From: an uncultured Pelagibacteraceae bacterium
GTDB taxonomy: Bacteria; Pseudomonadota; Alphaproteobacteria; Pelagibacterales; Pelagibacteraceae
Assembly (NCBI GenBank): GCA_902571955.1
Contig: CACGDZ010000006.1
Coordinates: forward strand, 1-64,000
Direction of reading: 5' to 3'
DNA length: 64,000 nucleotides
Shown: one piece after another, positions 43,421 to 54,820 of the stretch
Layout: every line of letters starts with the position of its first letter
How positions within the stretch are numbered: position 1 is the stretch's first letter
The notes under the pieces: model-generated
The model's database searches: none
Told to the model about the DNA's origin: nothing
The model's input: the letters and a program-made list of their open reading frames with translations, nothing else
Made by a program: the position numbers and the translations under genes

Positions 43421-44405
43421 TTTGAATTTTTTCTAGATGTAAAAAAGTTTTTCCAGAAAGGATAAATTCTCTTGTGTAATTATATGCTTCAGAAAAGTCT
43501 GAAAATTTTTCTCCAACAATTAAACCTGCCGCAGCATTTAAACAAACTGCTTTTGAAAAGTCATTATCTTTACCTTTAAAAATTTCAATCATTTTATCAG
43601 CATTAAATTTTGCATCATCACCCACTAGATTTTTAAAATTATCTGCATTAACCCCTAAAGCATTTGGATCTATTTTAATTTCAGATATTTGACCATCTTT
43701 TAATTGAATAACATTAGTGATTGCATATGGAGATATTTCATCTAATCCATCCTCGCTATTTACTATCCAAGCAAATTTTAAATTTAAATTTTTAAGTCCT
43801 TCTGCAAAAATTTTTAATAATTTTTTATCAAAAACTCCTACAACTTGTCTTTCTGCAAGTGCTGGATTACTTAATGGACCAATCATATTAAAAATGGTTC
43901 TTTTTCCAATTTTCTTTCTTACGGGTCCTACAAATCTCATCGCACTATGATAATTTGGTGCAAACATAAAACCAAAATTGTTGGTATTAATTTCTTTTTC
44001 TATATCATCAGGTTCTAAATCAATTTTGATTTTAAGGGCTTCTAAAACATCACCGGACCCACATTTCGAGGAAACAGCTTTATTGCCATGCTTAGCAACT
44101 TTTGTACCCATACTAGCTAGAACTAGGGCAGAAGCAGTTGAAATATTGAGAGTATTCATACCATCACCGCCAGTACCACAAGTATCAATACAATCACTTA
44201 CATTTACTCGTTTTGATTTTTCTCTCAGAACAAAAACTCCACCTGCTATTTCATCTGAAACTTCACCTTTTTCAGACAGCAAAGTTAAAAAGTCAAAAAT
44301 CTCATCATCACTGGCTTTTCCTGTCATTAATATTTCAAAAGCAGTTTTACTTTCTTCAAAAGTTAAATCTTGTTTATTTTTAAGTTTTTCTAAAATTTGA
44401 TTCAT
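43413..44405 (-). CDS. trpD: Anthranilate phosphoribosyltransferase
   Basis: DTCGTGGDGMNTLNISTASALVLASMGTKVAKHGNKAVSSKCGS. Confidence 0.97.
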   Translation of the reverse strand: MNQILEKLKNKQDLTFEESKTAFEILMTGKASDDEIFDFLTLLSEKGEVSDEIAGGVFVLREKSKRVNVSDCIDTCGTGGDGMNTLNISTASALVLASMGTKVAKHGNKAVSSKCGSGDVLEALKIKIDLEPDDIEKEINTNNFGFMFAPNYHSAMRFVGPVRKKIGKRTIFNMIGPLSNPALAERQVVGVFDKKLLKIFAEGLKNLNLKFAWIVNSEDGLDEISPYAITNVIQLKDGQISEIKIDPNALGVNADNFKNLVGDDAKFNADKMIEIFKGKDNDFSKAVCLNAAAGLIVGEKFSDFSEAYNYTREFILSGKTFLHLEKIQNV

Positions 44406-44409
44406 AAAT

Positions 44410-44976
44410 TTAATTGTTAATAAAGTTTTTAAGAATTTTCATTCCAAACTTAGTTTTAATACTTTCAGGATGGAATTGTACACCATGAATATTAAATTTT
44501 TTATGTTGAACAGCCATTATAATCCCGTCTTCTGTCTCTGCTGTAATCTCTAGCTCTTTTGATACAGTTTTTTTATCTATTATCAAACTATGGTATCTGG
44601 TAGCTTCAAATGTATTTGGGAGGTTTTTTAAAATACCTATTTTTTTAGATTTAATTTTACTTGTTTTGCCGTGCATTAACATTCTTGCTTGAACAATTTT
44701 TGATCCAAAAACTTGTCCAATTATCTGATGACCTAAACATACTCCTAAAAAAGGTATTTCTTTGTATAATGATTTCAATATTTTAATGCAATTACCAGAC
44801 TGATTTGGGTTGCCTGGTCCTGGTGAAATTACAATTTTATCATATTTCTTTTTAATGATTTCTTTAGAATTAATTTTATCATTTCTAACTACGTCAACTT
44901 TAACATTTAATGAGGAAATATAGTGATACAAATTAAAAGTAAAACTATCGTAATTATCTATTAATAATACTTTCAT
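44410..44976 (-). CDS. trpG: Anthranilate synthase component II (glutamine amidotransferase)
   Basis: LLIDNYDSFTFNLYHY; SPGPGNP; GVCLGHQIIGQ; GVQFHPESI. Confidence 0.96.
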   Translation of the reverse strand: MKVLLIDNYDSFTFNLYHYISSLNVKVDVVRNDKINSKEIIKKKYDKIVISPGPGNPNQSGNCIKILKSLYKEIPFLGVCLGHQIIGQVFGSKIVQARMLMHGKTSKIKSKKIGILKNLPNTFEATRYHSLIIDKKTVSKELEITAETEDGIIMAVQHKKFNIHGVQFHPESIKTKFGMKILKNFINN

Positions 44977-46436
44977 TATCTTAAAGCATTAATTAAAGCT
45001 TTCGCTTTATTAACTGTTTCCTCATATTCATTTTTAGGTTTACTATCTGCAACTATACCTGCACCAGCTTGCACATAAAATTTTTTATTTTTAGCAACAG
45101 CAGTTCTTAAGGCTATGCATGTATCAAATTCTCCATTTGCTGAAAAATATCCTATTCCACCTGCATATACTTTTCTTTTTGTTGTTTCTAATTCATCTAT
45201 AATTTCCATAGCTCTAATTTTTGGAGCTCCAGATACAGTACCTGCTGGAAAGCCAGCCAAGAGCGATTTAAATTTTGAAAATTTTTTATTATATTCCCCA
45301 ACTACATTTGAAACTATATGCATAACATGAGAATATCTTTCAATAATGAAGCTTTCTGTAACTTTTACTGAATTTATCTTTGAGACTTTACCAGCATCAT
45401 TTCTACCTAAATCAAGAAGCATCAAATGTTCTGAAAGCTCTTTTTTATCTTTAATTAGATCTCTTTCATAAAAAAGATCTTCTTTTCTTGTTTTACCCCT
45501 TGGTCTAGTTCCTGCAATTGGTCTAACAGTAATTTTATTATCCCTAAGTCTCACAAGTATTTCAGGACTTGCACCGATTATTTGAAAATCCTCAAAATTG
45601 AAGAAAAACATAAAAGGAGAAGGGTTTGTTACTCTAAGTTTTTTATAAATATCTAATGGTTTTTTTGTTAATTTTGCCTCAAATCTTTGGCTTAAAACAA
45701 CCTGAAAAATATCTCCTAATTTTATATATTTTTTTGCCTTTTTAACTATCGATAAAAATTTATTTTTTGAAGTGTTAGATTTCACTTTTATATTTTTTGA
45801 TTTTTGAATTATTTTTTTATCAATATTTTTAATTGATGACTGAATGAATAATTTAAACAAATCAGATTTAACTTCTTCATATTTATTTTGATAGCTTTTA
45901 ATTTTTTCATCTTTAAAAATGTTAGATATATAAAATATTTCTTTTTTTAAATTGTCATGAATGACTAATGTTCTTGGACGGAGAAGTCTTACGTCAGGTA
46001 AATTGAGATCATTTTTACAATTATTTGGAATTTTTTCTATGTATCTGATTGAATCATAAGAAAAATACCCAGAGATTAATGAGCAAATGTTAGGTAAATT
46101 TTTAGGAGTTTCAAATTTGAAATCTTCTATAATTTTTTCAATTAATTTTTCTGGCTTATCATTTAATTTTTTTTTTTTATTTTTTTGAATTAGATATGAA
46201 TTATTATTATTAAATTCCCATATTTTATCAGGATTTTTACCAAATATTGTATATCTACCTTTGATTTTACCTTTTTCTACAGACTCAAATATAAAACTAT
46301 TTTTTTCCTCTAGGAAATTATCTATTAAGTTTAATACTTCCTCATCATTTTTTATTTTCTTTTTAGTAAAGATGATTTGATTTTTTTTGCTTCTGTGTCG
46401 AAACTTAAAATCTTTGAAGCTTCGATTAATAATCAT
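44976..46436 (-). CDS. trpE: Anthranilate synthase component I
   Basis: GDIFQVVLSQRF; IAGTRPRGKTRKED; LLDLGRNDAGKVS; GFPAGTVSGAPKIRAMEII. Confidence 0.96.
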   Translation of the reverse strand: MIINRSFKDFKFRHRSKKNQIIFTKKKIKNDEEVLNLIDNFLEEKNSFIFESVEKGKIKGRYTIFGKNPDKIWEFNNNNSYLIQKNKKKKLNDKPEKLIEKIIEDFKFETPKNLPNICSLISGYFSYDSIRYIEKIPNNCKNDLNLPDVRLLRPRTLVIHDNLKKEIFYISNIFKDEKIKSYQNKYEEVKSDLFKLFIQSSIKNIDKKIIQKSKNIKVKSNTSKNKFLSIVKKAKKYIKLGDIFQVVLSQRFEAKLTKKPLDIYKKLRVTNPSPFMFFFNFEDFQIIGASPEILVRLRDNKITVRPIAGTRPRGKTRKEDLFYERDLIKDKKELSEHLMLLDLGRNDAGKVSKINSVKVTESFIIERYSHVMHIVSNVVGEYNKKFSKFKSLLAGFPAGTVSGAPKIRAMEIIDELETTKRKVYAGGIGYFSANGEFDTCIALRTAVAKNKKFYVQAGAGIVADSKPKNEYEETVNKAKALINALR

Positions 46437-47854
46437 TTGAAATAATTTTTAATTCTATCGATAGTTTTTTTGTTAAGCTGTATGTTATATTTGCTAGTTA
46501 GCAATTGATCATAAGCAGCTAAAATACTTTTTCTTGTATTGGTAAATTCACTATTTACAAAGTTCTTATAATTTTCACTTTCTTTGTTTAGTAGATTTTT
46601 ATTAGATCCTGTAATTTTTACTAAATAAATTTTGTTTTCACTATTGTTTACTAATGTAAAAGAATTGACTGGTAATGAGTAAAGCATTTTTACAGAATTT
46701 ATCTCAAAAACTTTGTCGTCGTTAATAGAGCTTATCGACATGTATTCTTTGTCAAAATTACTTAATTCATCAAATTTTGTGTTATTTAATTTATTATTTT
46801 GAATTTCTTCTAAAATTTTTCTGTTGTAATCAAATTTTCCTTTTTGATAAATTAATTCAGCTATTTCACCTTTGATTATTTCATCATCTAAATCCGGAGA
46901 TAGATCATATTTTTGATCTATATTATAAAGTAAAAAATTATCACCACTCTCAATTAAATCTAAATTCGTTTCTTTTTTTGAATAAATTAACTCTTCATTT
47001 ATTTGTTTACTTGAGCTAGGTGCAAATTTAGAAATATCTATAATATTTACATTAATATTTTCCAAAATATTTTCAAAACTCGTACCTTGTGAAATTTTGT
47101 TTTCAATTTCATCAATTTCATCAAAAAAGTCTTGATTAAATTCTTCAATACCAATCAAATTTTTAGGATTTAAAATAACGTATCTAAAATCAATGTATTC
47201 TCTTTTTAATTGGTCTTCATTTTCCTCTATAAATACTTTTATTTCATCATCAGTATAATCTGACTTTAGTTTGTATAGATTTTCCATATCAAAGTATTCA
47301 ATATCTAAAGATCTATTATTTTCTTCAAATTTTTTATCAATTAAAAATTTTGGTGTAATAGTTCCAGCTCCAATAAAATCAAATAGATGTTTTTGTAATT
47401 CTCTATTTTTTAATTTTAATTCAAACATTGGTGCAGACATATTGTTTGATAATAAAAATTTTTCATACTTAACCCTTTCAAATTTACCATTTTCATCATG
47501 AAAGTTTTTATTCTCTTTAATATTTTTAAGTATTGTTTTTTCATTAATCGAAATATTAAAATCCTTAATCTCCAGATTAATAAGCGTGGTTGATATAAGT
47601 CCTGATAATAGTTCCTCTATAATATTGTTATCTAAATTATTTCTAATTGCATCTGCTGAAATTCCACTTTGATTAACGTAATCCATAAAATCTTGAGTGG
47701 TGACATTTGTTTTATTTATTTTTGCAATATTGTTTTGATTATTTGTACTAAATCCACCACCAAAACCACCAAAGCCAAAAGCAATAATAATTATAACAAT
47801 TAGCACCAATCCACCAAATTGTTTCCAGCCTAAGTTTTTTAATTTTTCAATCAT
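46433..47854 (-). CDS. PpiD/SurA-N-type membrane-anchored periplasmic folding factor
   Basis: One N-terminal TM (WKQFGGLVLIVIIIIAFGFGGFGGGF) followed by a SurA-like N domain (DFMDYVNQSGISADAIRNNLDNNIIEELLSGLISTTLINLEIKDFNISI); upstream of trpE. Confidence 0.75.
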   Translation of the reverse strand: MIEKLKNLGWKQFGGLVLIVIIIIAFGFGGFGGGFSTNNQNNIAKINKTNVTTQDFMDYVNQSGISADAIRNNLDNNIIEELLSGLISTTLINLEIKDFNISINEKTILKNIKENKNFHDENGKFERVKYEKFLLSNNMSAPMFELKLKNRELQKHLFDFIGAGTITPKFLIDKKFEENNRSLDIEYFDMENLYKLKSDYTDDEIKVFIEENEDQLKREYIDFRYVILNPKNLIGIEEFNQDFFDEIDEIENKISQGTSFENILENINVNIIDISKFAPSSSKQINEELIYSKKETNLDLIESGDNFLLYNIDQKYDLSPDLDDEIIKGEIAELIYQKGKFDYNRKILEEIQNNKLNNTKFDELSNFDKEYMSISSINDDKVFEINSVKMLYSLPVNSFTLVNNSENKIYLVKITGSNKNLLNKESENYKNFVNSEFTNTRKSILAAYDQLLTSKYNIQLNKKTIDRIKNYFK

Positions 47855-47910
47855 TGCGTTATAAATTTATTGATCTGTAAAAAACAAATCTATAGATTAA
47901 AAAGTCAATT

Positions 47911-48651
47911 ATGACAAATAAATATATGTATTTTGTAGCTAATTGGAAAATGTTTGGTGATTTAAGAACTCTTAATTCACTAGATAAAGTAATAAAGTTT
48001 TCGAAAACTAATAAAAAAAATAAGTTTAAAATAGTTTATTGTCCACCAAATACATTAATTCGACCTTTGTCTAGAAGACTTAAAAAAACTAAAATTGAAG
48101 TTGGTGCTCAAAATTGTCATCACAGTTATGACTATGGTGCACATACAGGTCAAGTAAATTCTATTATGCTCAAAAATGTTGGAGCAAAGTATGTTATTTT
48201 AGGTCATTCAGAAAATAGACAACTAGGTGAAACAGATAATTTAATTAATTTAAAAATTAAAAGTGCGATTAAGTCAGGTCTAAAAATTATATTTTGTATT
48301 GGTGAAACTTTAAAAGAAAGAAGAACTAAAAAAACAAATCAAGTTTTAAAAAGACAAATTGAAAAAGGATTAAAATCAATAAAAAATAAATCTAAAATTA
48401 TTGTAGCTTATGAACCAGTATGGTCTATAGGCACAGGAGTAATTCCAAAAGAGGCTGCTTTAATTCAAACTATTTCATTTATAAAAAGTAGATTTGAAAA
48501 AAAATATCCTAAAATCTTATATGGCGGATCTGTAAATACTAATAACGCTGATAAATTAAAAAAAATTCACAACATTGATGGTTTTTTGATTGGTGGAGCA
48601 TCACAGAGTCCAAAAAAATTTATTGATATAATTCAAAAAACCATTATTTAG
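47911..48651 (+). CDS. tpiA: Triosephosphate isomerase
   Basis: ANWKMFG; VILGHSENR; AYEPVWSIGTG; LYGGSVN. Confidence 0.96.
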   Translation: MTNKYMYFVANWKMFGDLRTLNSLDKVIKFSKTNKKNKFKIVYCPPNTLIRPLSRRLKKTKIEVGAQNCHHSYDYGAHTGQVNSIMLKNVGAKYVILGHSENRQLGETDNLINLKIKSAIKSGLKIIFCIGETLKERRTKKTNQVLKRQIEKGLKSIKNKSKIIVAYEPVWSIGTGVIPKEAALIQTISFIKSRFEKKYPKILYGGSVNTNNADKLKKIHNIDGFLIGGASQSPKKFIDIIQKTII

Positions 48652-48657
48652 ACCCAC

Positions 48658-48954
48658 ATGGAAACTTTATTACTAGTAATTAACATCATACTAGCAGTTA
48701 TTTTAGTTCTTTTGGTATTATTACAAAAATCAGAAGGTGGAGCTCTTGGTATAGGAGTTTCTCAAGAAAATTTCATGTTATCTAGGTCAGCAGGAAGCTT
48801 CATGACAAAAGCCACCGCAATTGTAGCAACACTTTTTATTATCTGTAGTTTGGCTCTTACAATAATTTCAAGAGCAGAACTCACTCCTACAGGTTCAGTA
48901 TTAGATACTGTTGAGGAAAAAGCTGAAGACACACCATCAATCCCAGAAAAATAA
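48658..48954 (+). CDS. secG: Preprotein translocase subunit SecG
   Basis: VILVLLVLLQKSEGGALGIG motif, two TMs. Confidence 0.92.
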   Translation: METLLLVINIILAVILVLLVLLQKSEGGALGIGVSQENFMLSRSAGSFMTKATAIVATLFIICSLALTIISRAELTPTGSVLDTVEEKAEDTPSIPEK

Positions 48955-49002
48955 TTAATTAATCCTTTTCAATTCATTTTTTATTCGCTATAAGATACTT
49001 CC

Positions 49003-50619
49003 ATGGCGCGATATATATTTGTCACAGGCGGCGTGGTTTCTTCCCTTGGTAAAGGTCTCTCTTCAGCTTCGTTAGCTTATTTATTACAATCTAGAGGCTA
49101 TAAAGTTAGATTAAGAAAATTAGATCCTTATCTAAATGTTGATCCAGGAACAATGAGTCCATTCCAGCATGGAGAGGTATATGTAACTGATGATGGAGCT
49201 GAAACAGATTTAGATCTTGGCCATTATGAGAGATTTTCAGGAGTATCAGCTAAAAAATCAGATAATATTACTACAGGAAAAATTTACAATGATGTTTTAA
49301 AAAAAGAACGTAAAGGGGAGTATTTGGGTAAAACAGTTCAAGTCATTCCCCATATAACTGATCGTATAAAACAGTTTATAAAAAACGATTCATCTAAAGA
49401 AGATTTTGTAATTTGTGAAATTGGTGGAATTGTAGGAGATATTGAAAGCTTACCGTTTGTAGAAGCAATAAGACAATTTGCAAACGACGTTGGCAAAAAG
49501 AATGCCTTATTTATTCATTTGACATTAGTGCCATACTTGAAAGCATCTGATGAAATAAAAACAAAACCAACTCAACATTCAGTTAAAGAATTAAGAAGCA
49601 TTGGTATTCAACCAGATATAATTATTTGTAGATCAGAAAGACCTATACCTTTAGAGCATAGAAAGAAAATTTCATTGTTTTGTAATGTAGATATTAAGAA
49701 TGTTATTGAAACAGTAGATGTTAAAACTATATATGAAGCACCAATTAGTTTCTTTAATCAAAAATTAGACATCCAAGTTTTAAATTATTTTAAATTAAAA
49801 TCTAAAAAACCTGCAAATTTAAAACCTTGGAAAAAAATTACAAAAATTATTTTACAAAACAAAAAACAAGTTAATATTGCAATAATTGGAAAGTATGTGG
49901 AGCTTAAAGATGCATATAAATCTTTGGATGAGGCACTTACCCATGGGGGTATTGAAAATAATATTAAAGTAAATTTAGTAAGAATTGACTCAGAAAAATT
50001 GAAAGTTTCTGAAATTAAGAAAAAGCTTATCAATATTTCAGGAATTTTAATTCCAGGCGGTTTTGGTAAAAGAGGAACTGACGGAAAAATAGAGGCAATA
50101 AAACATGCTAGAAGGAATAAAATACCTTTTTTGGGTATTTGTTATGGAATGCAAATGGCAGTAATTGAATTTGCTAGAAACCAGTTAAATTTAAAAAAGG
50201 CAACATCAAGTGAATTTGATAAGAAAGGTTTACCTATTATAGGTCTCTTAAACGAGTGGACAAAAGATGGTAAAAAAATAAAGGGTACAGATAAAGATCT
50301 AGGAGGTACAATGAGACTAGGTTCTTATGATGCCAAATTAAAAGAACATTCAAAAATAAGAAAAATCTACAAATCAAGATTAATAAAAGAAAGACACAGA
50401 CACAGGTATGAAGTTAACATTGCATTCAAAGATAAATTTGAAAAAAAAGGTATGATTTTTTCAGGTTTATCTCCAGATAATAAGCTTCCAGAGATCATAG
50501 AGCTAAAAAATCATCCTTGGTTTATAGGTGTTCAATTTCATCCAGAATTTAAATCTAGACCTTTGACACCTCATCCTTTATTCTCATCATTTATCAAAGC
50601 AGCAAAAAATCATAAATGA
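49003..50619 (+). CDS. pyrG: CTP synthase
   Basis: [86 protein letters not shown]. Confidence 0.97.
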   Translation: MARYIFVTGGVVSSLGKGLSSASLAYLLQSRGYKVRLRKLDPYLNVDPGTMSPFQHGEVYVTDDGAETDLDLGHYERFSGVSAKKSDNITTGKIYNDVLKKERKGEYLGKTVQVIPHITDRIKQFIKNDSSKEDFVICEIGGIVGDIESLPFVEAIRQFANDVGKKNALFIHLTLVPYLKASDEIKTKPTQHSVKELRSIGIQPDIIICRSERPIPLEHRKKISLFCNVDIKNVIETVDVKTIYEAPISFFNQKLDIQVLNYFKLKSKKPANLKPWKKITKIILQNKKQVNIAIIGKYVELKDAYKSLDEALTHGGIENNIKVNLVRIDSEKLKVSEIKKKLINISGILIPGGFGKRGTDGKIEAIKHARRNKIPFLGICYGMQMAVIEFARNQLNLKKATSSEFDKKGLPIIGLLNEWTKDGKKIKGTDKDLGGTMRLGSYDAKLKEHSKIRKIYKSRLIKERHRHRYEVNIAFKDKFEKKGMIFSGLSPDNKLPEIIELKNHPWFIGVQFHPEFKSRPLTPHPLFSSFIKAAKNHK

Positions 50620-51440
50620 GTAGTATTAAAGTAAATTGCGGAAACATAGAAATTTCAAACGATAATAAAATTTGCATTATTGCTGGACCCTGCCAACTTG
50701 AAACAGAGCAACATGCAATGGATATGGCTGGTAAAATTAAAGAAATTACAAAAAAATTTGGACTTGGATTTATTTACAAAACCTCATTTGATAAGGCTAA
50801 CAGAACAAGCTTAAAAGGTAAAAGAGGTGCTGGTCTTGAAGCATCATTACCAGTTTTTGATAAAATTAGAAAAGAACTAGATGTTCCAATTTTAACAGAC
50901 ATTCATAATTCAGAGCAATGTTCTGTAGTAGCAAACCATGTTGATGTGCTTCAGATACCAGCTTTTTTATGTAGACAAACAGATTTGTTAATAGCTGCGG
51001 CTACAACAAATAAAATTATTAATGTAAAAAAAGGTCAGTTCTTAGCTCCATGGGACATGGTTAATGTAACTAAAAAAATTTCAGATTCAGGTAATAAAAA
51101 CATTCTCGTCACGGAAAGAGGGGCAAGTTTTGGTTATAATACTTTAGTCTCTGACATGAGATCGTTACCTATAATGGCAAAGAATGGTTATCCAGTAATT
51201 TTTGATGCCACTCATTCAGTTCAACAACCAGGTGGTCAAGGCGAGTCTTCTGGTGGTCAAAGAGAATTTGTTGAATATTTGGCAAGAGCAGCTGTTGCGG
51301 TTGGAGTTGCTGGTGTATTTATTGAAACCCATCAAGATCCAGACAATGCTCCATCGGATGGACCAAACATGGTACCATTGAATAAATTAGAAAATCTATT
51401 AAAACAATTACACGATATAGATAATCTAATTAAAAAATAG
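50616..51440 (+). CDS. kdsA: 3-deoxy-8-phosphooctulonate synthase
   Basis: [40 protein letters not shown]. Confidence 0.96.
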   Translation: MSSIKVNCGNIEISNDNKICIIAGPCQLETEQHAMDMAGKIKEITKKFGLGFIYKTSFDKANRTSLKGKRGAGLEASLPVFDKIRKELDVPILTDIHNSEQCSVVANHVDVLQIPAFLCRQTDLLIAAATTNKIINVKKGQFLAPWDMVNVTKKISDSGNKNILVTERGASFGYNTLVSDMRSLPIMAKNGYPVIFDATHSVQQPGGQGESSGGQREFVEYLARAAVAVGVAGVFIETHQDPDNAPSDGPNMVPLNKLENLLKQLHDIDNLIKK

Positions 51441-52696
51441 TGAGTAAAATTCTAAAAGTAATAGCACGTCAAGTTTTTGACAGTCGAGGAAATCCAACAG
51501 TAGAGGCAGAGATTTATATTAAAAATAATAGCGCATCCGCTATTTGTCCCTCAGGTGCATCCACTGGAACTTTTGAAGCTTTTGAAAAGAGAGACAAGAA
51601 TAATAAAAAGTATTTAGGAAAAAGTGTTTTAAATGCAATTAAATTAGTCAACACAAAGATTTCAAAAAAATTAAAAGGACAAAGCATTCACAACCAAGAA
51701 AGAATTGATGCTTTGTTGATTAACTTGGATGGTACAAGACAAAAAACCAATTTAGGAGCTAATGCAATGTTAGCTGTTTCTATGGCTGTTAAAAAACTTT
51801 CTGCAAAAGCTAAAAAGTTACCTTTGTATAAAACTTTTTCTCAAAAAAATAATTTTAACTTACCTTTTCCATTAATGAACATTATTAATGGTGGTGCGCA
51901 TGCAAATAATGGTCTTAGAATTCAAGAATTTATGATCAGGCCAGATCGAGCAAAAAGCTTTTCTGAAGCAATGCGGATTTGTTTTGTTGTCATCAAAAAC
52001 TTAAGTAAATTAATTAAAGACAAAGGTTTTTCAACTTCAGTAGGTGATGAAGGTGGTTTTGCACCCATGATTAGTAGTAATAACCAAGCTTTAGATTTAA
52101 TTGTGAGTGCAATTAAAAAATCAGGATTTATTAATGGTAAAGATGTTTCTATTTGTTTAGATGTGGCAGCTAATGAATTATATAAAAAGAAAAAATACTC
52201 TATTCACTCAAAAAGTTATATTTCAGTAAATAAATCTATTAAAGAATATCAAAAGATTATTAAAAAATATAAAATCAAGTCTATTGAGGACCCATTTGCT
52301 GAAAATGATTGGTTGGCATGGAATAAATTAATGAAATCAATAAAAAAAGTTCAGATCGTCGGCGATGATTTGTATGTAACAAATCTTGAAAGATTAAAGA
52401 AAGGTTTCTTAAATATTTCCTCTAATTCTATATTAATAAAGCTAAATCAAATTGGTACTGTTTCAGAAACGTTAGATGTAATTAAATTTGCACAAACCAT
52501 TGGATATAAAACAATTATATCTCACCGATCAGGTGATAGTGAGGATACGTTTATAGCTGATTTAGCGGTAGGCACTAATTCAAACCAAATTAAAACTGGA
52601 TCTTTAGCTAGATCTGAAAGGGTTGCAAAATATAATCAATTAATTCGTATAGAGGAAGAACTTGGAAAAAAAGCAAGGATGAATAAAATCAATTAA
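51440..52696 (+). CDS. eno: Enolase (GTG start)
   Basis: ARQVFDSRGNPTVEAEI; LPFPLMNIINGGAHANN; VGDEGGFAP; SHRSGDSEDTFIADLAVG. Confidence 0.96.
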   Translation: MSKILKVIARQVFDSRGNPTVEAEIYIKNNSASAICPSGASTGTFEAFEKRDKNNKKYLGKSVLNAIKLVNTKISKKLKGQSIHNQERIDALLINLDGTRQKTNLGANAMLAVSMAVKKLSAKAKKLPLYKTFSQKNNFNLPFPLMNIINGGAHANNGLRIQEFMIRPDRAKSFSEAMRICFVVIKNLSKLIKDKGFSTSVGDEGGFAPMISSNNQALDLIVSAIKKSGFINGKDVSICLDVAANELYKKKKYSIHSKSYISVNKSIKEYQKIIKKYKIKSIEDPFAENDWLAWNKLMKSIKKVQIVGDDLYVTNLERLKKGFLNISSNSILIKLNQIGTVSETLDVIKFAQTIGYKTIISHRSGDSEDTFIADLAVGTNSNQIKTGSLARSERVAKYNQLIRIEEELGKKARMNKIN

Positions 52697-52998
52697 TGCT
52701 ACGATTAATAAAAAGAAATTATTTTTTATTAATTTCCGTTTTTCTTATTATCTATTTTGTTTTTAATTTAGTATCAGGAGAAAGAGGCCTTTTTTCGTAT
52801 ATAGAAAAAAAGGAACTTTTGTCTAACTTGAAAAAAATGGAATTAACACTAACTAGTAAAATAGAAGATATGGATCATAAAAATTCACTTCTAAGTACTA
52901 ATTTAGATCTTGATTATATTGAGACATTGATTAGAGAACGTTTTTTGTTTGGTAAAAAAAATGAGACTATTTATATAATTAAAAAAGATGAAAAGTAG
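52696..52998 (+). CDS. ftsB: FtsB/DivIC-like septum formation initiator
   Basis: 100 aa, one N-terminal TM, coiled coil, [25 protein letters not shown]-terminus; follows eno. Confidence 0.78.
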   Translation: MLRLIKRNYFLLISVFLIIYFVFNLVSGERGLFSYIEKKELLSNLKKMELTLTSKIEDMDHKNSLLSTNLDLDYIETLIRERFLFGKKNETIYIIKKDEK

Positions 52999-53908
52999 AC
53001 ATCCAGAAAAAGAAAACAAACCAGTTAATCCAATTAAAAAAAAACCTGAATGGATTAGATCTAAACTTACAAATAGTAAGGAATTCTTTTTAACCAAAAC
53101 AATAGTAAATAACAATAATCTTGTAACTGTTTGTCAGGAAGCAAACTGCCCAAATATAACTGAATGTTGGAGTAAGCGACATGCAACTTTTATGATTATG
53201 GGAGACACCTGTACAAGAGCTTGTGCTTTTTGTGATGTTAAAACTGGTGTACCAGGAAAATTAGATCAACTTGAACCTGTAAAGATTGCAGAAGCTGTAA
53301 AAAAATTAAATTTAAAACATGTTGTAATCACCTCAGTGGATAGAGATGACTTATATGATGGTGGATCAGAACATTTTTTTGAAGTGATAAATCAAACTAG
53401 AAAATCAAACCCAAAAACTACTATTGAAGTTCTTACACCTGATTTTTTAAGAAAAGGAGATGCATACAAAAAAGTTTTAGATGCTAAACCAGATGTTTTT
53501 AATCATAATATTGAAACTGTACCAAGTCTTTATTTAAAAGTTCGGCCTGGGTCTAGATACTTTGCATCTTTAGAACTTTTGAAAAATGCTAAAAAAGTTA
53601 ATAAAAAAATTTTTACTAAATCAGGAATAATGGTTGGCTTAGGGGAAACAAGAGATGAAATTTTACAAGTCATGGATGATTTAAGAGCTGCAGATGTTGA
53701 TTTCATAACGATTGGTCAATATTTACAACCTTCAACTAAACATTATCCATTAGACCGTTATTACACGCCAAAAGAATTTGAAGATTTAGGAACAATAGCA
53801 AAAGCTAAAGGATTTTTGTTAGTATCTTCATCCCCTTTAACTAGATCTTCATATCATGCGGATGAAGATTTTGCGAAACTTCAACAAAATAGATTAAAAA
53901 ATAATTAA
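52988..53908 (+). CDS. lipA: Lipoyl synthase
   Basis: [39 protein letters not shown] radical-SAM signature. Confidence 0.97.
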   Translation: MKSRHPEKENKPVNPIKKKPEWIRSKLTNSKEFFLTKTIVNNNNLVTVCQEANCPNITECWSKRHATFMIMGDTCTRACAFCDVKTGVPGKLDQLEPVKIAEAVKKLNLKHVVITSVDRDDLYDGGSEHFFEVINQTRKSNPKTTIEVLTPDFLRKGDAYKKVLDAKPDVFNHNIETVPSLYLKVRPGSRYFASLELLKNAKKVNKKIFTKSGIMVGLGETRDEILQVMDDLRAADVDFITIGQYLQPSTKHYPLDRYYTPKEFEDLGTIAKAKGFLLVSSSPLTRSSYHADEDFAKLQQNRLKNN

Positions 53909-54363
53909 TGCCAAAAGCATCAGTTAAGCGATTAATTGATAACAGAAAAGACAAGTTAATTGAGTTTGTGCTAGATATTGAAAAATACCCAGAATTTATT
54001 CCTTTCTGTGATAATTCGAAAGTTTATGAGAGAAGTGATAACGGCGATACAATAAATATAATAGCGGATCTTACAATAGGTAAGGGGCCGTTTAAAGATA
54101 CATTTAAAAGTGACGTTAAATTAAATAAAAAAAATGATCATATCCATGTTGTTAATTTAGGTGGACCATTAAATCATTTAGAAAATAATTGGAAATTTAT
54201 TGAGGTGGGAAATGATACAGATGGTTATAAAACAGAGGTTTTATTTGATATTGATTTTGAAATTGAAAATAAGTTTTTAAATATTTTAATGACTAAATCT
54301 TTTCAATTTGGTTTAGAAAAGATAGCAGACGCGTTTCAAAAAAGAGCTGAAAGTATTAAATAA
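53908..54363 (+). CDS. Coq10/RatA START-like ubiquinone-binding family protein
   Basis: IEKYPEFIPFCDNSKVYER; DLTIGKGPFKDTFKSDVKL; follows lipA. Confidence 0.85.
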   Translation: MPKASVKRLIDNRKDKLIEFVLDIEKYPEFIPFCDNSKVYERSDNGDTINIIADLTIGKGPFKDTFKSDVKLNKKNDHIHVVNLGGPLNHLENNWKFIEVGNDTDGYKTEVLFDIDFEIENKFLNILMTKSFQFGLEKIADAFQKRAESIK

Positions 54364-54820
54364 TTTTTTTGATTATCTTAATTACAGTACTAACTGTTGA
54401 TTTTTGAATTGAATTACGATTTTTTGATTTATATTTATACTTTTTAATAAACAAAATTTTATCTTTTTTGATGCCAATATAAACAAGACCAACTGGTTTT
54501 TCCTTTGTTCCACCGGCTGGCCCAGCAATTCCTGTTATGGAGATGTTGATTTTACTGTTTGAAATTTTAGATAAATTTTGAACCATTGCCTTGCAACACT
54601 CATGGCTTACTGCACCATATTTTTTAATAATATTTTTATTAACCTTTAATATCTTTATTTTAGCTTGATTAGAGTAAGTAGTTAGACCCATTTGAAAATA
54701 TTTTGATGAATTAGCTAATTTAGTCAAGTTATGAGCCAATAATCCACCTGTACAAGACTCAGCTACAGATATAGTTAATTTTTTTTTAATTAATTTTTTA
54801 TGAAGTAATTGAATACTCAT
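54356..54820 (-). CDS. pncC: Nicotinamide-nucleotide amidase (CinA C-terminal family)
   Basis: LTISVAESCTGGLLAHNLT; GAVSHECCKAMV; SITGIAGPAGGTKEKPVGLVYIG. Confidence 0.9.
   Translation of the reverse strand: MSIQLLHKKLIKKKLTISVAESCTGGLLAHNLTKLANSSKYFQMGLTTYSNQAKIKILKVNKNIIKKYGAVSHECCKAMVQNLSKISNSKINISITGIAGPAGGTKEKPVGLVYIGIKKDKILFIKKYKYKSKNRNSIQKSTVSTVIKIIKKII

Noticed and set aside
43978-44400. 140-aa ORF on + strand antisense to trpD
   Set aside because: Fully overlaps the well-supported trpD; composition is typical of reverse-complement translation (Ser/Leu/Pro-rich) with no recognisable domain.
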